DNA of 27,453 bases from the NCBI GenBank assembly GCA_015501595.1, contig JADNRX010000662.1:1-27453 (forward strand), read 5' to 3'. Below, one piece after another: positions 1-11,035 of the stretch. The notes under the pieces were generated by a model. That model ran no database searches. It was not told where the DNA came from and worked only from the letters and a program-made list of their open reading frames with translations. Both the position numbers and the translations under genes were made by a program. The stretch's first letter is position 1. Each line of letters starts with the position of its first letter. The DNA comes from Hymenopellis radicata (Eukaryota; Basidiomycota; Agaricomycetes; Agaricales; Physalacriaceae).

Positions 1-616
1 GTTGCCACGTGATCGAGACTGGTTTTGGGCCTGGCGAAGAGAACGCGTTGTCTTCGCGTGGAATGCAGCGTGAAAGCGAGCTTTGAACGGGAGGCCGATA
101 AGGGCGTGTGGAAAAGCAGCTTTGTGATTGAAATGCGCATCACACAGAGATACATAGACCGATTCCAGAGCGTCAAATTTTGGGCACGAGTCAACCATCC
201 ACGGGCATAGCAGCCCCATTGGTATACGCATAACACACGCCTGTACACATTTCCAGGAGGAACGAAAGAGAAATGAAGAGAGTCGGACTGCTCGATGCTC
301 GCGGTGCTCGCACAAGTCGCCTAGCATATGGAGGAACTAAATAAATAATGATTATATTACAGAAATAGTCATAAAATGTGTTCAATACTGGCTGAGCAGA
401 ATCATAGACCAGGTCGGGCAACTCGGCGTGAGTCACAGATGATCTTTCAGCCCTTAATAAATAGGGAAATATAAGTTAACCAGGAAGAGAAACCTAACCA
501 GACCGCCTCTAGCATATAATACCAGAGGTCCTCCCCATCTGCGAGTGACAGGAAAGGAACAGCCCGTTCGTCGACGACTACTGTAGTTGGCAGCCATCGT
601 TGGAGTTATCAGCACG

Positions 617-1882
617 TCAGCAGGTGAAAGTTGCCTCCACACCACTTGACATCCAGGATATCTCGCCCGAGCGAGCCTCGGTCACTGGAAAGAAAACTAT
701 TCCCGTGTATAGAATTACAGAGTTAAGCTTGTCGTGAAGCCTTTGTCCCACCAGTAATGTCTGGGCCAGCTACGTGAACACGTTAAGTTGGCATAACAGG
801 AAGGCATGTTGTTAAGTTTACTCACATTCTCCATTAAAAGTCCATGATCGACTTTCTTGCTGACATTGCTCAAGAGTTGCTCCTCGGATGTAGCATGCGC
901 CAAACGTTTCAATGAATGCCTGGAGTCTATCGTTTCCGAAACTTGCCGGAAGTCATGAATCGGACTATGGGATAATGAGAGGCATGCTGGGCAACAACGA
1001 GCCACATACCCTTGTAGGTAGGAAAATGGCCCAAGAGCCTCAATTTCGACGATGCGTTCTCTCAAATCGTCGTGAGTTTCGTTGTTCTCATAGCGCTTCT
1101 ATGTAAACTAACATGAGTTGTGTCGGCAATGCACCAAAAATTGGAAGCTTACATCAACGGTGCCTGCAACGGCTGCTACAGCCTTTGGTATTATCGATAG
1201 AGGAGCAACCACTGAGATGCCATTCGCGACGGCCTCAAGACCTTGACAGACAATTCGGAGAGGTTTAGTCCATCGGGGCGGAGACGAAGGCGCTAGCATT
1301 GGTGCAGATTCAGCGGGCATCGTAACAGCTACAGCGTGATCCGAGGGATGGACGACTACACTGTCAGGTACTCGATCTGAGCAGAGGGTGACGGTCCCAG
1401 GAGAATCCGCGAGGCGAAGTCGTTCCTTCCTTTTCTGTACAACAGCCTCATCGTGCTTGAAGGAACGAAGTCCTAAAATGCTAAGCGCAGCTTTATGACG
1501 CTGAGAATCTTCTATTACACTGAAGGGTCGCTTAATATCAGTAAGAACGTTTGCGCATAAGTGGTGGACGTACTCTTTGACGATGTCATCAAGTATTGCA
1601 AGCCGATACTGTATTCCTTCATCGAGAGAACAACCCTTGGCTTCTGATAGTAGTCGGGCAGCAACATTCGCGGTCTCTTCTACAACGACGCTACAAGTAG
1701 AACATCTGCGAGTCTGACAGGGACTTCAATTTTAGGGATAATTGCGCGAGGAAGTAGCTCACCGTCTTGGACTTGCATAGTTTGAGGATGATGGTTACAA
1801 GCTCCGTGCCGGCAGACGCTTGCTCCAACTGCGCGGAGGCCAAGCGAAGCCTGTCCTTGCTCGAGCGCCGTTTCCGACGCAT
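617..1882 (-). CDS. Stand-alone four-helix-bundle (MLKL-NTR/HeLo-like) protein, copy 1
   Basis: Six exons fit with perfect phase: 1882-1763, 1713-1574, 1519-1153, 1098-1010, 964-826, 769-617, giving 335 aa. All introns are GT-AG, 45-56 nt. The N-terminus is basic ('MRRKRRSSKDRLRLA'), followed by a Cys pair (RRCSTC, about 42-47), a Lys/Arg-rich stretch and a Pro/Ser linker. Residues about 170-300 look like an amphipathic helical bundle: 'KPLRIVCQGLEAV', then 'KRYENNETHDDLRERI' and 'SRHSLKRLAHATSEE'. That pattern (Ala-rich helix, N-x-E...L-x-E-R-I/V helix, 'R..LKR...A..EE..L..' helix) recalls the MLKL N-terminal-like bundle of basidiomycete NLRs. No kinase, NACHT or WD40 follows; the protein ends 50 aa after the last intron. 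Membrane or cell-death activity is inference from the fold family only. The start is the first in-frame ATG, with a TATA-like 'gatatataaac' about 85 bp upstream. Further 5' exons are possible. Confidence 0.6.
1520..1573 (-). other. 54-nt stop-free intron in copy 1 (retention would keep the frame)
   Basis: The donor is GTACGT, there is a branch-like 'ttactgat', and the acceptor is 'cccttcag'. The length is a multiple of three with no in-frame stop, so retention adds 18 residues without a frameshift. The matching intron of copy 2 (4276-4325) is 50 nt with an in-frame TAG and must be removed. Splicing both gives aligned products ('IVKDVIEDSQRHK' and 'IVKDLMADRQRHK'), which is the reason for calling it an intron. 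Confidence 0.6.
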
Positions 1883-3364
1883 CTCCCCCAAGTCTCGGCC
1901 GAGTGATGGTAGAGCGTCGAGGGGTTTCAAGGATGTATGCTCGACACTCCTTTGCCATTGGCGTTTATATATCGCATAGTCGGCGCGTGTAGTGCCACAG
2001 CATTGATCCAGTGCTTGATGTGCTGTCAACGAATGAATTGAAGAACGGTAAAAGGACGAGCCGTGAACTGTTAGTTGGGCGCTAAAATAAGTTGAGGCGG
2101 TACTTCATTCTCAGGTGGAAGTACAGGTCTCCGCGTATCTGGCTTGATCACCCATCGATAGACAGATGCGATACAGTCGTTCTCGTCCAGAAGCAGTGCA
2201 TGGAACCGGCTTTTTTTGAAGGGAAGAGGACATCTGGTCGGCTTGGTGAAGGGCCTGTGTATATTGAGTCTAAGTACCAATGTTCGGTGTCTCGAATATC
2301 CGTGCATCTACATTCCCGGTGGGAATTGCAATATATGAACACCACGTACAGCTAGCGCGGGGCTTGAATCTTGTGTGCCTCCATTCTGAATGCTAGCTGT
2401 TGAATCCGGTGCGGCACCAAGTATGTCTTCTCCCGAAGACATGCCATGTCGAGCAACAGCATTCGTCGACCCAATCAAGAAGGGATGGGAGCATCCAGGT
2501 CAGACTCATCTCTCCAGCGTTGCTCTATGACATAATGAGAAAAGGAACGACTGCGTACTTAGCGGTGGAGGGTAAACCAAAATCCGTGGGAAGGTAGCTG
2601 ACTAATCCTTTTCATGTAAGTACCTTGTTGGAATTTCTCACAGAACTTGGTTCGTATTATCAATGTTTATCATCATCTGTTCTCCTTGTTGATGAATCAA
2701 GTCCATATTCATGACCGACAGGCCAAGGCCCTGGTGTAACGGCTTATGTACGACGCACTTGCCAACCACTTGTAGAGCAATCAAGATTTAGCCACAAGTC
2801 TGTACTGGAAGAGAATTACCTCCTTATTCGTAACGGGAAGGCTGATTGTCTTGGTTATCTTCTGTATCTTCTTATCATATCTTGCACCATGAAAATACAA
2901 TGCGCTTCTCTCTGCTTGGCCTGTCTCTCTCTTCTCTCTGCCTCTCGTCCGTCTCGTCCCTCTCTCCATCTCGCGAGGTTCGCTTGCTTTTTTACAAGCG
3001 TCCGCTCGACATCTCGCTCCTTCTCCCTCTCTCGATATCTTGCTCATAGTTGCCACTTGCCATCGAAGCGCAGCTATGAACGAATGTCTCACTGCGGTTT
3101 CCCCACGCAGGGTTATACCCACAGTGCGAACAGGATAACCACTGAGACCAAGTCGGGCAACTCAGCTTGGCCACTACGGCAGTTTGGATCCTGCACGGTC
3201 AGACAGGCCAGATGATATGAAATAATGAATCTTGAGAATAAGAATTATAACCAGACCGCCTCTGGAATTGGTACTCCAGAGGTCCCTCCCTCCACATGAG
3301 GAAGAGAGCAGCACGTTCGTCGATGACCCACTTGGCAGTGGCCATCGTTGGAGTCATCGGCACG
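1883..3364. other. Intergenic: conserved upstream segment, spacer and 3' flank of copy 2
   Basis: 1883-2755 is the upstream part of duplication unit 1 and is very similar to 4653-5535. It holds short open frames on both strands in both copies. On plus, 'RRYF..RWKYRSPRIW' from 2092 and 4874. On minus, a stretch reading 'SRFHALL..' near 2220 and 4990, interrupted by a frameshift in one copy or the other. These may be lost 5' exons, but the frames do not agree between copies, so I do not call a gene. 2756-3125 is unduplicated spacer. Its plus strand is a C/T-rich tract from about 2895 to 3050 with many 'ctct' steps. 3125-3364 is duplicated 3' flank. Confidence 0.6.
2895..3050. repeat. Polypyrimidine (C/T-rich) tract
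   Basis: The plus strand is a long run of ctct/gtct-type steps ('tgtctctctcttctctctg' and similar), much more pyrimidine-biased than its surroundings. It lies in the unduplicated spacer between the tandem units. Fungal promoters often hold CT-rich stretches, but no convincing plus-strand gene starts nearby. It is recorded as a low-complexity tract only. Confidence 0.6.
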
Positions 3365-5535
3365 TCAGCAGGCAAAAGTTGCCTTCACGCCACATAACGT
3401 CCGTGATATCTCGCCCGAGCGAGCCTCGGTCTCTGGAAAGAAAACTACTCCCGTGAGTAAAATGGTAGAGTTCAGGGTGGTGTGGAGTTTTAATGCGTCC
3501 AGCTTGTTATGAAGCCTTATTGTCTGAGACAGCTGCACGAACGAGCACGTTAATGAAATTGAGGCGCGCCGTTGAACTTTCAACTCACATTCTCCACCCC
3601 AAGTCCTTGATCGACTTGCTTGTCAACGTCGCTCAAGAGATGGTCCTCCGACTGGGCATGGACCAAGCGTTTCAGTGCATGCCTGGAGTCCATCGTTTCC
3701 GAAATGTCCTGGAACTTTTGGAGCGGCCTGTCACGGTGTTGACATTGACACGCAGGAAAGACGCTCATCGGACATCACATACCTCTCGAGATGCTGAAAA
3801 TGCCCTAGAGCCTCAATCTCCACGACGCGTTCTTTTAGTTCGTCTCGCGCCTCGTTGTTCTGATGGCGTTTCTGAAGATGGACATGAGCCGCTCCGCCGC
3901 GTCAGCAGAGATAAAGGGCTTACATTAACAGCATCTGCGGCTGCAGCCGCGGCGCTGGGTATTATCGACAGAGGAGCAATAACGGGGATGCCCTGAATGA
4001 TAGTCTCAAGTCCTTGACAGACGATTCGGAGAGGTTTAGTCCATCTGGTGGGAGGAGAAGGCGTTGATGGTGGTGCGGACACAGCAGGCGTTGTCACAGC
4101 GATCGTAGTGTGGTGTGAGGTACAGTTGGATATGATGCTCGACGCGACACTCGACGGAGAGCTCGCCTGCGAGAGACGTTGTTTCCTTTCTCGTATGGCG
4201 ACCTCATTGTGCTTGAACGCATGAAGTCCCAGACACATATTATGAGCTTTGTGGCGTTGACGGTCCGCCATTAAACTGAACGGCGCGATATCAGTATAAC
4301 GTCAGAGTATAAAGACTACACGTACTCCTTGACAATTTCGTCAAGTATCGCTAGGCGATACTGTATACATTCGTTGATGAAATGGCCATCTGCTTCCAAA
4401 AATAGTCGAGCAGATACATTCACCGTTTCCTCCACGAGGTTTGTACACGCAGAGCACCGGCGAATCTAAAAGGACTTGAATTTCGAAAGGCGGTTGTATG
4501 AAGAGGTATCTCACCATTTTGGACTTGCATAGCTTGACCATAGGATCCACGAGCTCTTGAAGTACTTCAATGGGAGCCCCCACAGAAGCCTGCTCTAAGT
4601 GCGCGGAGGCCAAGCGAAGCCTGTCCTTGCTCGAGCGCCGTTTCCGACGCATCTCCCCCAAGTCTCGGCCGAGTGATGGTAGAGCGTCGAGGGGTTTCAA
4701 GGATGTATCTTCCACACTTCCTTGCCATTGGTATTTAATAGTCGGCGCGTGTAGTGCCACATGTCGTCCCAGCATTGATCCAGTGCTTGATGTGCTGTCA
4801 ACGAATGAATTGAAGAACGGTAAAAGGACAAGCCGTGAGCTGTACGCGTGTATTAGTTGGGCGCTAAAAGAAGTTGAGGCGGTACTTCGTTCCCAGGTGG
4901 AAGTACAGGTCTCCGCGTATCTGGCGTGATCACCCATCGATAGACAGATGCGATACTATCATTCTAAGTAGTCCCGAAGCAGCGCATGGAACCGGCTTTT
5001 TTGAGGGGAAGAGGACATCTGGTCGGCTCGGTGAAGGGCCTGTATATATTGAGTCTAAGTACCAATGTTCGGTGTCTCGTCTATCCGTGCATCTACAGTC
5101 CCGGTGGAAATTGAACAATATATGAACAACACGCACAGCTAATGCGGGGCTTAAAATCTTTGTGCCTCCGTTCTGAGTGCGAGCTGTTGAATCCTGTGCG
5201 GTACCGGATGTCTTCTCCCGAAGGCAATATCGAGCAACAGCCTTCGTCAACCCAATCAAGAAGGGATGGGAGCATCCAGCTCAGACTCATCTCTCAAGCG
5301 TTGCTCTATGAGATAAATGAGAAAAGGAATACCTGCGTAGCGGTGGAGGGTAAACCAAAATCCGTGGGAAGGTAGCTGACTAATCCTTTTCATGTACCTT
5401 GTTGAAATTTCTCACAGTGACTTGGTTCGTATCATCATCTGTTCTCCTTGTTGATAAATCAAGTCCATATTCATGTATTCTGATGACCGACACGCCAAGG
5501 CCAGCTGTGTACTGGTGTAACGGCTTGCAGAGTGC
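3125..5535. repeat. Tandem direct duplication, unit 2 (about 2.4 kb)
   Basis: This is the second copy of the segment at about 385-2755, in the same orientation, separated from it by about 370 bp of unique sequence. Gene, introns and upstream DNA are co-linear. Intron lengths match exactly for the first intron (49/49) and the last (56/56), and differ slightly for the others (54/50, 54/52, 45/55). This is duplication of genomic DNA, not a retrocopy. Confidence 0.9.
3365..4652 (-). CDS. Stand-alone four-helix-bundle (MLKL-NTR/HeLo-like) protein, copy 2
   Basis: This is the paralogue of 617-1882 with the same six-exon structure: 4652-4515, 4465-4326, 4275-3924, 3871-3783, 3727-3589, 3532-3365. 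Exon lengths sum to 1026, a 341-aa product. Read without the 4276-4325 intron the frame would hit TAG, so that splice is required. The predicted bundle is clearer than in copy 1: 'IPSAAAAAADAVN', 'KRHQNNEARDELKERVVEI', then 'SRHALKRLVHAQSEDHLLS' and 'VDKQVDQGLGVEN'. A Ser/Pro/Thr linker (about residues 140-165) precedes it. The Cys pair is kept (RRCSAC). The frame stays open 95 codons further upstream to an ATG at 4937; copy 1 has a stop (TGA against TGG) in the matching place. A longer N-terminus is therefore possible here but is not supported by both copies. The function is not established; the family link is by pattern only. Confidence 0.6.
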
Positions 5536-6002
5536 GGGCCAAACACGTCGCATGGGTTACGATCCGACGCCACCTCGAGAGAACTCCCTACGGCACATGG
5601 GTTCTGCCAATTCACTCTCTTCTCCGCCCGTCTGGCCCGCGTATCCTCTGTCTCATGCTCCGACGCGTCCTCCCGCATTATCTTTTGCGGACTAGTCTTG
5701 GAACTGGGAGAGATCGGGCACTCGATTCACACCAAGGCAGACAGCAGTGATAGATAGGCAACAGCTTCATTCCAACGTCAATTGGAATGAAGGCCGGAAG
5801 GAAGGATACAGGCAGGCTAAATGTTCGGACTGGAGACAGCTTGGGGCCAGTACTTCTGGTCGTTTACGCCTGCGTCACCCGAGCTTTTTTTTTGCTGGGC
5901 TTCGCCTCTTCGGGTGCTTGTCCTTGGGCACCACTATTTAACGCTCGGCCTGTCATAGATCACTCTTTTTTTCGTTTCACAACCATCTGTAGCGAGAACA
6001 GC
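4653..6002. other. Intergenic: duplicated upstream segment and promoter of the CE4 gene
   Basis: 4653-5535 repeats 1883-2755. 5536-6002 is unique. It includes a run of nine T at about 5885-5893 and a TATA-like 'ctatttaac' at 5934-5942, about 61 bp before the ATG at 6003. I see no gene. A long open frame crossing 5787-6650 is an artefact of reading through the promoter and the first intron of the deacetylase gene. Confidence 0.5.
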
Positions 6003-8168
6003 ATGCTCTACTTTGCACTTCTCCTGTCACTGGTATCGCTGCTTGCACTTGCGCAGGACGGCGGGATAACTGGACCTACCACCAGCGTCCAGGCGGCGGG
6101 GTACTCCTGCGATGCCTCCACATGCCAGTTACCGGACTGTCACTGCGCGAGCACAGATCCTCCAGGCGGTTTGGATCCTGTAAGTGGTCTTTTTCGTGTT
6201 TGTCCTTCTTTTGGCGTCTTGGCACTGTTTCTTCGAAGTGCGGCTTCGTTGGGCGCGTTCGGGACGCATGCCGAGCAACATTGGCGCAATTGCCCGCTCC
6301 AAAAGTGCCTTGGGCGTCCCACGCATGTTCTCCCGCATATGCGGTACCACGCTCTTCGAGCGGGCACGACGTGGATTCTTGGAAGGCCATTCCTTGAATC
6401 TAATTATGGTTTACAGTCCACTAATCTTTCCATTCTCCAGTCCGAAACGCCCATGTTTATTGTGTTTACCGCGGACGATGCTATCCAATCTTACACTCTC
6501 AACGCTGTGAACCAATTCCTCGCCCACCGCGAGAACCCCAATGGATGCCAGCCCAAGATAACTTACTATACTTCACTCAATTACACCAACTACACTTTGG
6601 TCACAGGTCAGGTATGGCAACACTATGATTCTAATACTTACGTTGAGTAGACTGGTATGTCGCCGGAAACGAGATCGCAGACCATACGTACGTCCCTATA
6701 TCGCTGTCCAAGAAACAAGTTCAAGCGTCCGTTTCAGCATGACCCACCAAGGTGATCCCTCAGTTGACGAAATCCACGGCAATCTTATCGCGCTCAATGC
6801 CCTCGCCGGTATCCCGCTCGCCTCCATCCGAGGCTTTCGTGCGCCATACCTCAACTATAGCGTCGATACCCTCAAACGACTCGCCGCTGCAGGATTCATG
6901 TACGACTCGAGCTCTTCTGCTTCTATTCCAGTCACGGACGACAACTCTGACGCGTTCTGGCCGTACACGCTCGACCATGGAATGGCCAACAACTGTCTGC
7001 GTGTGGAGGGAACATGCAAGGGCGAGCCGAAGCTTCCGGGCTTCTGGGAAGTCCCCATGTACGCCTTCTTTGATCAGCTGGGCGAAGCGGGACCGCATCT
7101 TATGGATCCGTGGCTGTCAGTGTTTTGGCTTCTTCCGTGTCTGAACACGAGTTGACTTTGGGGGCCATTAGTGATGCTGCGAACGGAGCTGCAGCAGCGA
7201 ACGACACCGCCACGTTTGAGTATATGCAGGCCACGTTTACGGCGCACTACGAGGGGAAGCGCCAGCCGATTGGGCTGTACACGCACCCGATCCATCTTGC
7301 GGCGGATTACCCTGGCGTGCGTTCTCCGAACTCTACGATACGGATGATCAACGCGTTCCTGGATTGGGCGCAGGAGCAGCAGAATGGTACGTCCTTGCTA
7401 TTAGGTTTCGTTGTGATAATATACACGCGCTTTACTTAGTGTGGATCGTATCGACGGAACAGCTCCTCGCGTGGGTGCGGAACCCAACGCCCGTGGGACA
7501 GCTAGACAGCCTTGAGGCGCTGCACTGCTCGACGCCGGATGTGCAGGAGAACATTTGTAACGGAATGCGTGAGCGCGAAAATGGACTGCTCGCCCACTGC
7601 GCGTTTCCAGACTTTCCTTTCTTTACTTGCGTAAGTCGCTTCTTCAGGTGTTACGTAGCTGACGCGTATGTGCTTCGCAGTACGGATGCCCGCAGACGAC
7701 GCCCACGCCAGATAATCCTAACCCACAGCAAGTCGTGCCGGATGGGCAGCAGGCGAGGTTTAGACGTATGTTGATCCCAACTAGGTGAATCATTACTCAC
7801 TCTACGGCTCCGTGTAGTACCAGGAAACTGCTCTACACCATTCTGGGACCCGATAAACGGCCAGTGTATCTGCAGCTCTCAGACATGTGCGTTTCAGGAC
7901 AACTCGCGGCCTATCGGGGTGCGTACACTTGCACTTTTGACCTTCTTTCGTTTTGATGTGTATTATATAGCCAAATGGCGCCAATCTGACTGGAGGCGGG
8001 ACTGGAGGGGTTTTTGAGCCCGATGATCCTGATGGGAAGAAGAAACATTATACTCCGTTTAATGGGCCGAATTCGGCTACGGCGGGACGGGAGGGTGTGG
8101 GGGCGGCGTTGGCGGTTGGCGTCGTTGGAGCGCTAGTTGGTACGCTGGGAGTATTTATGAGGGCTTGA
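6003..8168 (+). CDS. Chitin-deacetylase-like CE4 polysaccharide deacetylase
   Basis: Nine exons (6003-6179, 6441-6606, 6651-6687, 6738-7115, 7172-7386, 7440-7630, 7681-7765, 7818-7918, 7971-8168) give 456 aa with every phase consistent. Residues 1-18 ('MLYFALLLSLVSLLALAQ') are a signal peptide, then a Cys-rich patch (CDASTCQLPDCHC). NodB/CE4 motifs follow: 'FTADDA' with Asp71/Asp72 (metal ligand and base), 'HTMTH' (His126 and His130, metal ligands), 'RGFRAPY' (about 158-164), and 'THPIHL' near the end of the barrel. A second Cys-rich segment ('GNCSTPFWDPINGQCICSS') precedes a Gly/Asp linker and a C-terminal hydrophobic segment ('AALAVGVVGALVGTLGVFM') that could be a GPI signal or membrane anchor. 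The expected role is deacetylation of chitin or a related GlcNAc polymer at the wall or outer membrane face. Motif 1 lacks the usual Gly-Pro of TFDDGP, as in other DDA-type deacetylases. Intron 1 is unusually long (261 nt). Confidence 0.9.
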
Positions 8169-9097
8169 TTTTTGACAATCTATGGACCCGGACTATATGA
8201 CGTTACCCATCTTCTTGTACGACGTATTAATGGTTGTAGATTAGGGTGGCGTTGGTGAATAAGAGTCAGAAACTGTTGTATTTGGTGATAACAATTTTGG
8301 ACGACTTGGGCGTGGTACAGTCTCGTCATGATCGCGGTAAAGAGACAAGCTGTAAATCTAGGAAACGTGGAACCCTTGATGTAGCACTGCTCGAAGGATA
8401 AGGAGGACTATAGATGTCGAGAACGGTCATTTTACGGGGTATAACGACACAGAACTCCCCAGTGCGTCATGTCGCGCTCTGATTCATCGCTGGGGCGCTC
8501 AGTGATTCGCCCAAAGTTTACCAGAAATGTAGATGCTTGTTATCGCAACGTTAACCGCCATGGGCCGCCCACTGTTTTTGTGTACAGGCGCGTTATACCG
8601 GACGTAGATCTCTCCATCCTAAGTGGTCACGGCGCTTTCGAAGGTCTGTCCACTCCTGTAACTGCTGCTCCTTATGTCGGGGCGACGAAATGACCGTCGG
8701 CTGGAACATGTGTAGGACGACTCAACGTTCTGGCAGCACCAAGGTGAACTCTGCGAGCGTAACGAGAATCGGGTCATCGGCGTTCAACGTTCAATTCAAG
8801 TTGCTTTGGAATAAGGCTAGGAAGAGTGCTCTCCTGGGCCGATGCCAGATTCTCTGGTGACGATCTAGAGTCACGAACTTGAGAGGGCGTTGAGATCTAA
8901 AAGCATGATGAACACAATTGGGCGATCCTAACTGGAAGGCTCCAAACGATACCCGCCGCCGTGAAAAAGGGCACCGGGAGATGCAATGAACATATTCATT
9001 GATTTGAATGCAGTCTTGTCCTGACAGAGGAAACACGCGCAGGTCGTGGGATCGATCTAGGAATCTGTATTATAGCTCACTGAGATATATGAAGTGT
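8169..9097. other. Intergenic, no gene seen
   Basis: This lies between two convergent genes (deacetylase on plus, UMP-CMP kinase on minus), so it holds two 3' ends and no expected promoter. Only short open frames are present (longest about 80 codons), with no recognisable motif or conserved pattern. No tRNA-like or repeat structure was seen. Confidence 0.5.
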
Positions 9098-10409
<1,312 letters not shown>

Positions 10410-11030
10410 GCCTGGCACCGAATGCTGCGTGCTTTTTTGGCTCTAAAGCCTCGATGACATCAATTCCACCGTCTATCTAAGTAGTACATCTCCGACTTGC
10501 TCAAGGCCGCCCGCTCCACAGTCGTCTATCCAGTGATTTGCCACTTGTAGGAAAAGTCCGGGAAGGATGTGGTACATCCGTCAAGGAAACATTGTACCCT
10601 TGGAGGTTTCCTCTAGGACGCGATGCGACCAAGCCACTGCCAGTCGAGGAGTGGACCATCGGGCGTGGTCTCTTTTATCCATGTATTTCCCCGTCCGGTG
10701 GACCAAGCTCCCAACTCCAAGAAGAATGTATGTGAATTCACCTATAAAGAGATCTGGGCTAACCGGGACCTCCTGTAGTTGTGCGACTGATTCATCATGA
10801 CGGCAGAGCATCTACTTGGATGTAGCACGCTGAGTGGTCGAGAGGGCAAGAACGCTTCAGTACGCCACCTCAACCCCCTCACGTTCCGCGTATTAGCAAC
10901 ACCCATCCTCGAGCATTACCGAAAGGTTGGCCACGTCGCCGATGTACGTTTACCTCTTCCTTGGTTGGCGAATACTGGATACATTCGTTTTAGATCGACA
11001 GCTCTCTTTCTATCTACGAAGTTTGTATTG
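10410..11030 (+). pseudogene. Inverted, intron-containing pseudogene of UMP-CMP kinase
   Basis: This plus-strand sequence follows the coding strand of the kinase gene from the 3' part of exon 1 to the start of exon 5. Exon 1 end: 'gacatcaattcc..gtctatct' (about 10455). Intron 1: 'gtacatctccgacttgctc..' (10484-10533). Exon 2: 'tacatccgtcaagg..attgtaccc.tggaggt' (about 10574), then 'gaggagtgga' and 'atttccccg'. Exon 3: 'gagcatctacttgga' and 'gagtggtcgagagg'. Exon 4: 'acacccatcctcgagcattac' and 'cacgtcgccga|tgtacgt'. Intron 4 and exon 5 start: 'ttggcgaatactgga..' and 'atcgacagctctc'. The P-loop and the Arg-rich region are destroyed and indels break every frame. Introns are present, so it arose by DNA duplication with inversion, not by retroposition. 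Confidence 0.85.
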
Positions 11031-11035
11031 GTACG

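Larger units (their letters stand above)
385..2755. repeat. Tandem direct duplication, unit 1 (about 2.4 kb)
   Basis: This segment is repeated in the same orientation at about 3125-5535. Landmarks match in order: 'gtcgggcaactc' near 407 and 3152, 'cagaccgcctct' at 499 and 3252, the block 1830-1938 with 4600-4708, 'atatatgaac' at 2331 and 5118, and 'caagtccatattcatg' near 2700 and 5461. The offset drifts from 2753 to 2787 because of small indels. Similarity is uneven. Flanks and the region upstream of the gene are about 95% identical in the blocks I counted. The exons inside are much more diverged (exon 4: 27 mismatches in 89). The unit holds one minus-strand gene plus about 870 bp of its upstream DNA. 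I saw no terminal inverted repeat, target-site duplication or transposase. Confidence 0.9.

Noticed and set aside
1..384. Short open frames at the left edge
   Set aside because: No motif or splice support; treated as unannotated flank of the first duplicated unit.
4261..4325. In-frame TAG and frame change in copy 2 as proof of a pseudogene
   Set aside because: A GTACGT..TTCAG intron at 4276-4325 removes both, restores phase and matches the same intron in copy 1.
385..5535. Transposon origin for the tandem units
   Set aside because: No terminal repeats, target-site duplications or transposase/reverse transcriptase motifs seen.
5787..6650. 287-codon plus-strand frame
   Set aside because: Runs through promoter, signal-peptide exon, 261-nt intron and exon 2 of the deacetylase gene; only parts of it are coding.
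10410..11030. Retrocopy origin for the kinase pseudogene
   Set aside because: Sequence matching introns 1, 2 and 4 of the functional gene is present.
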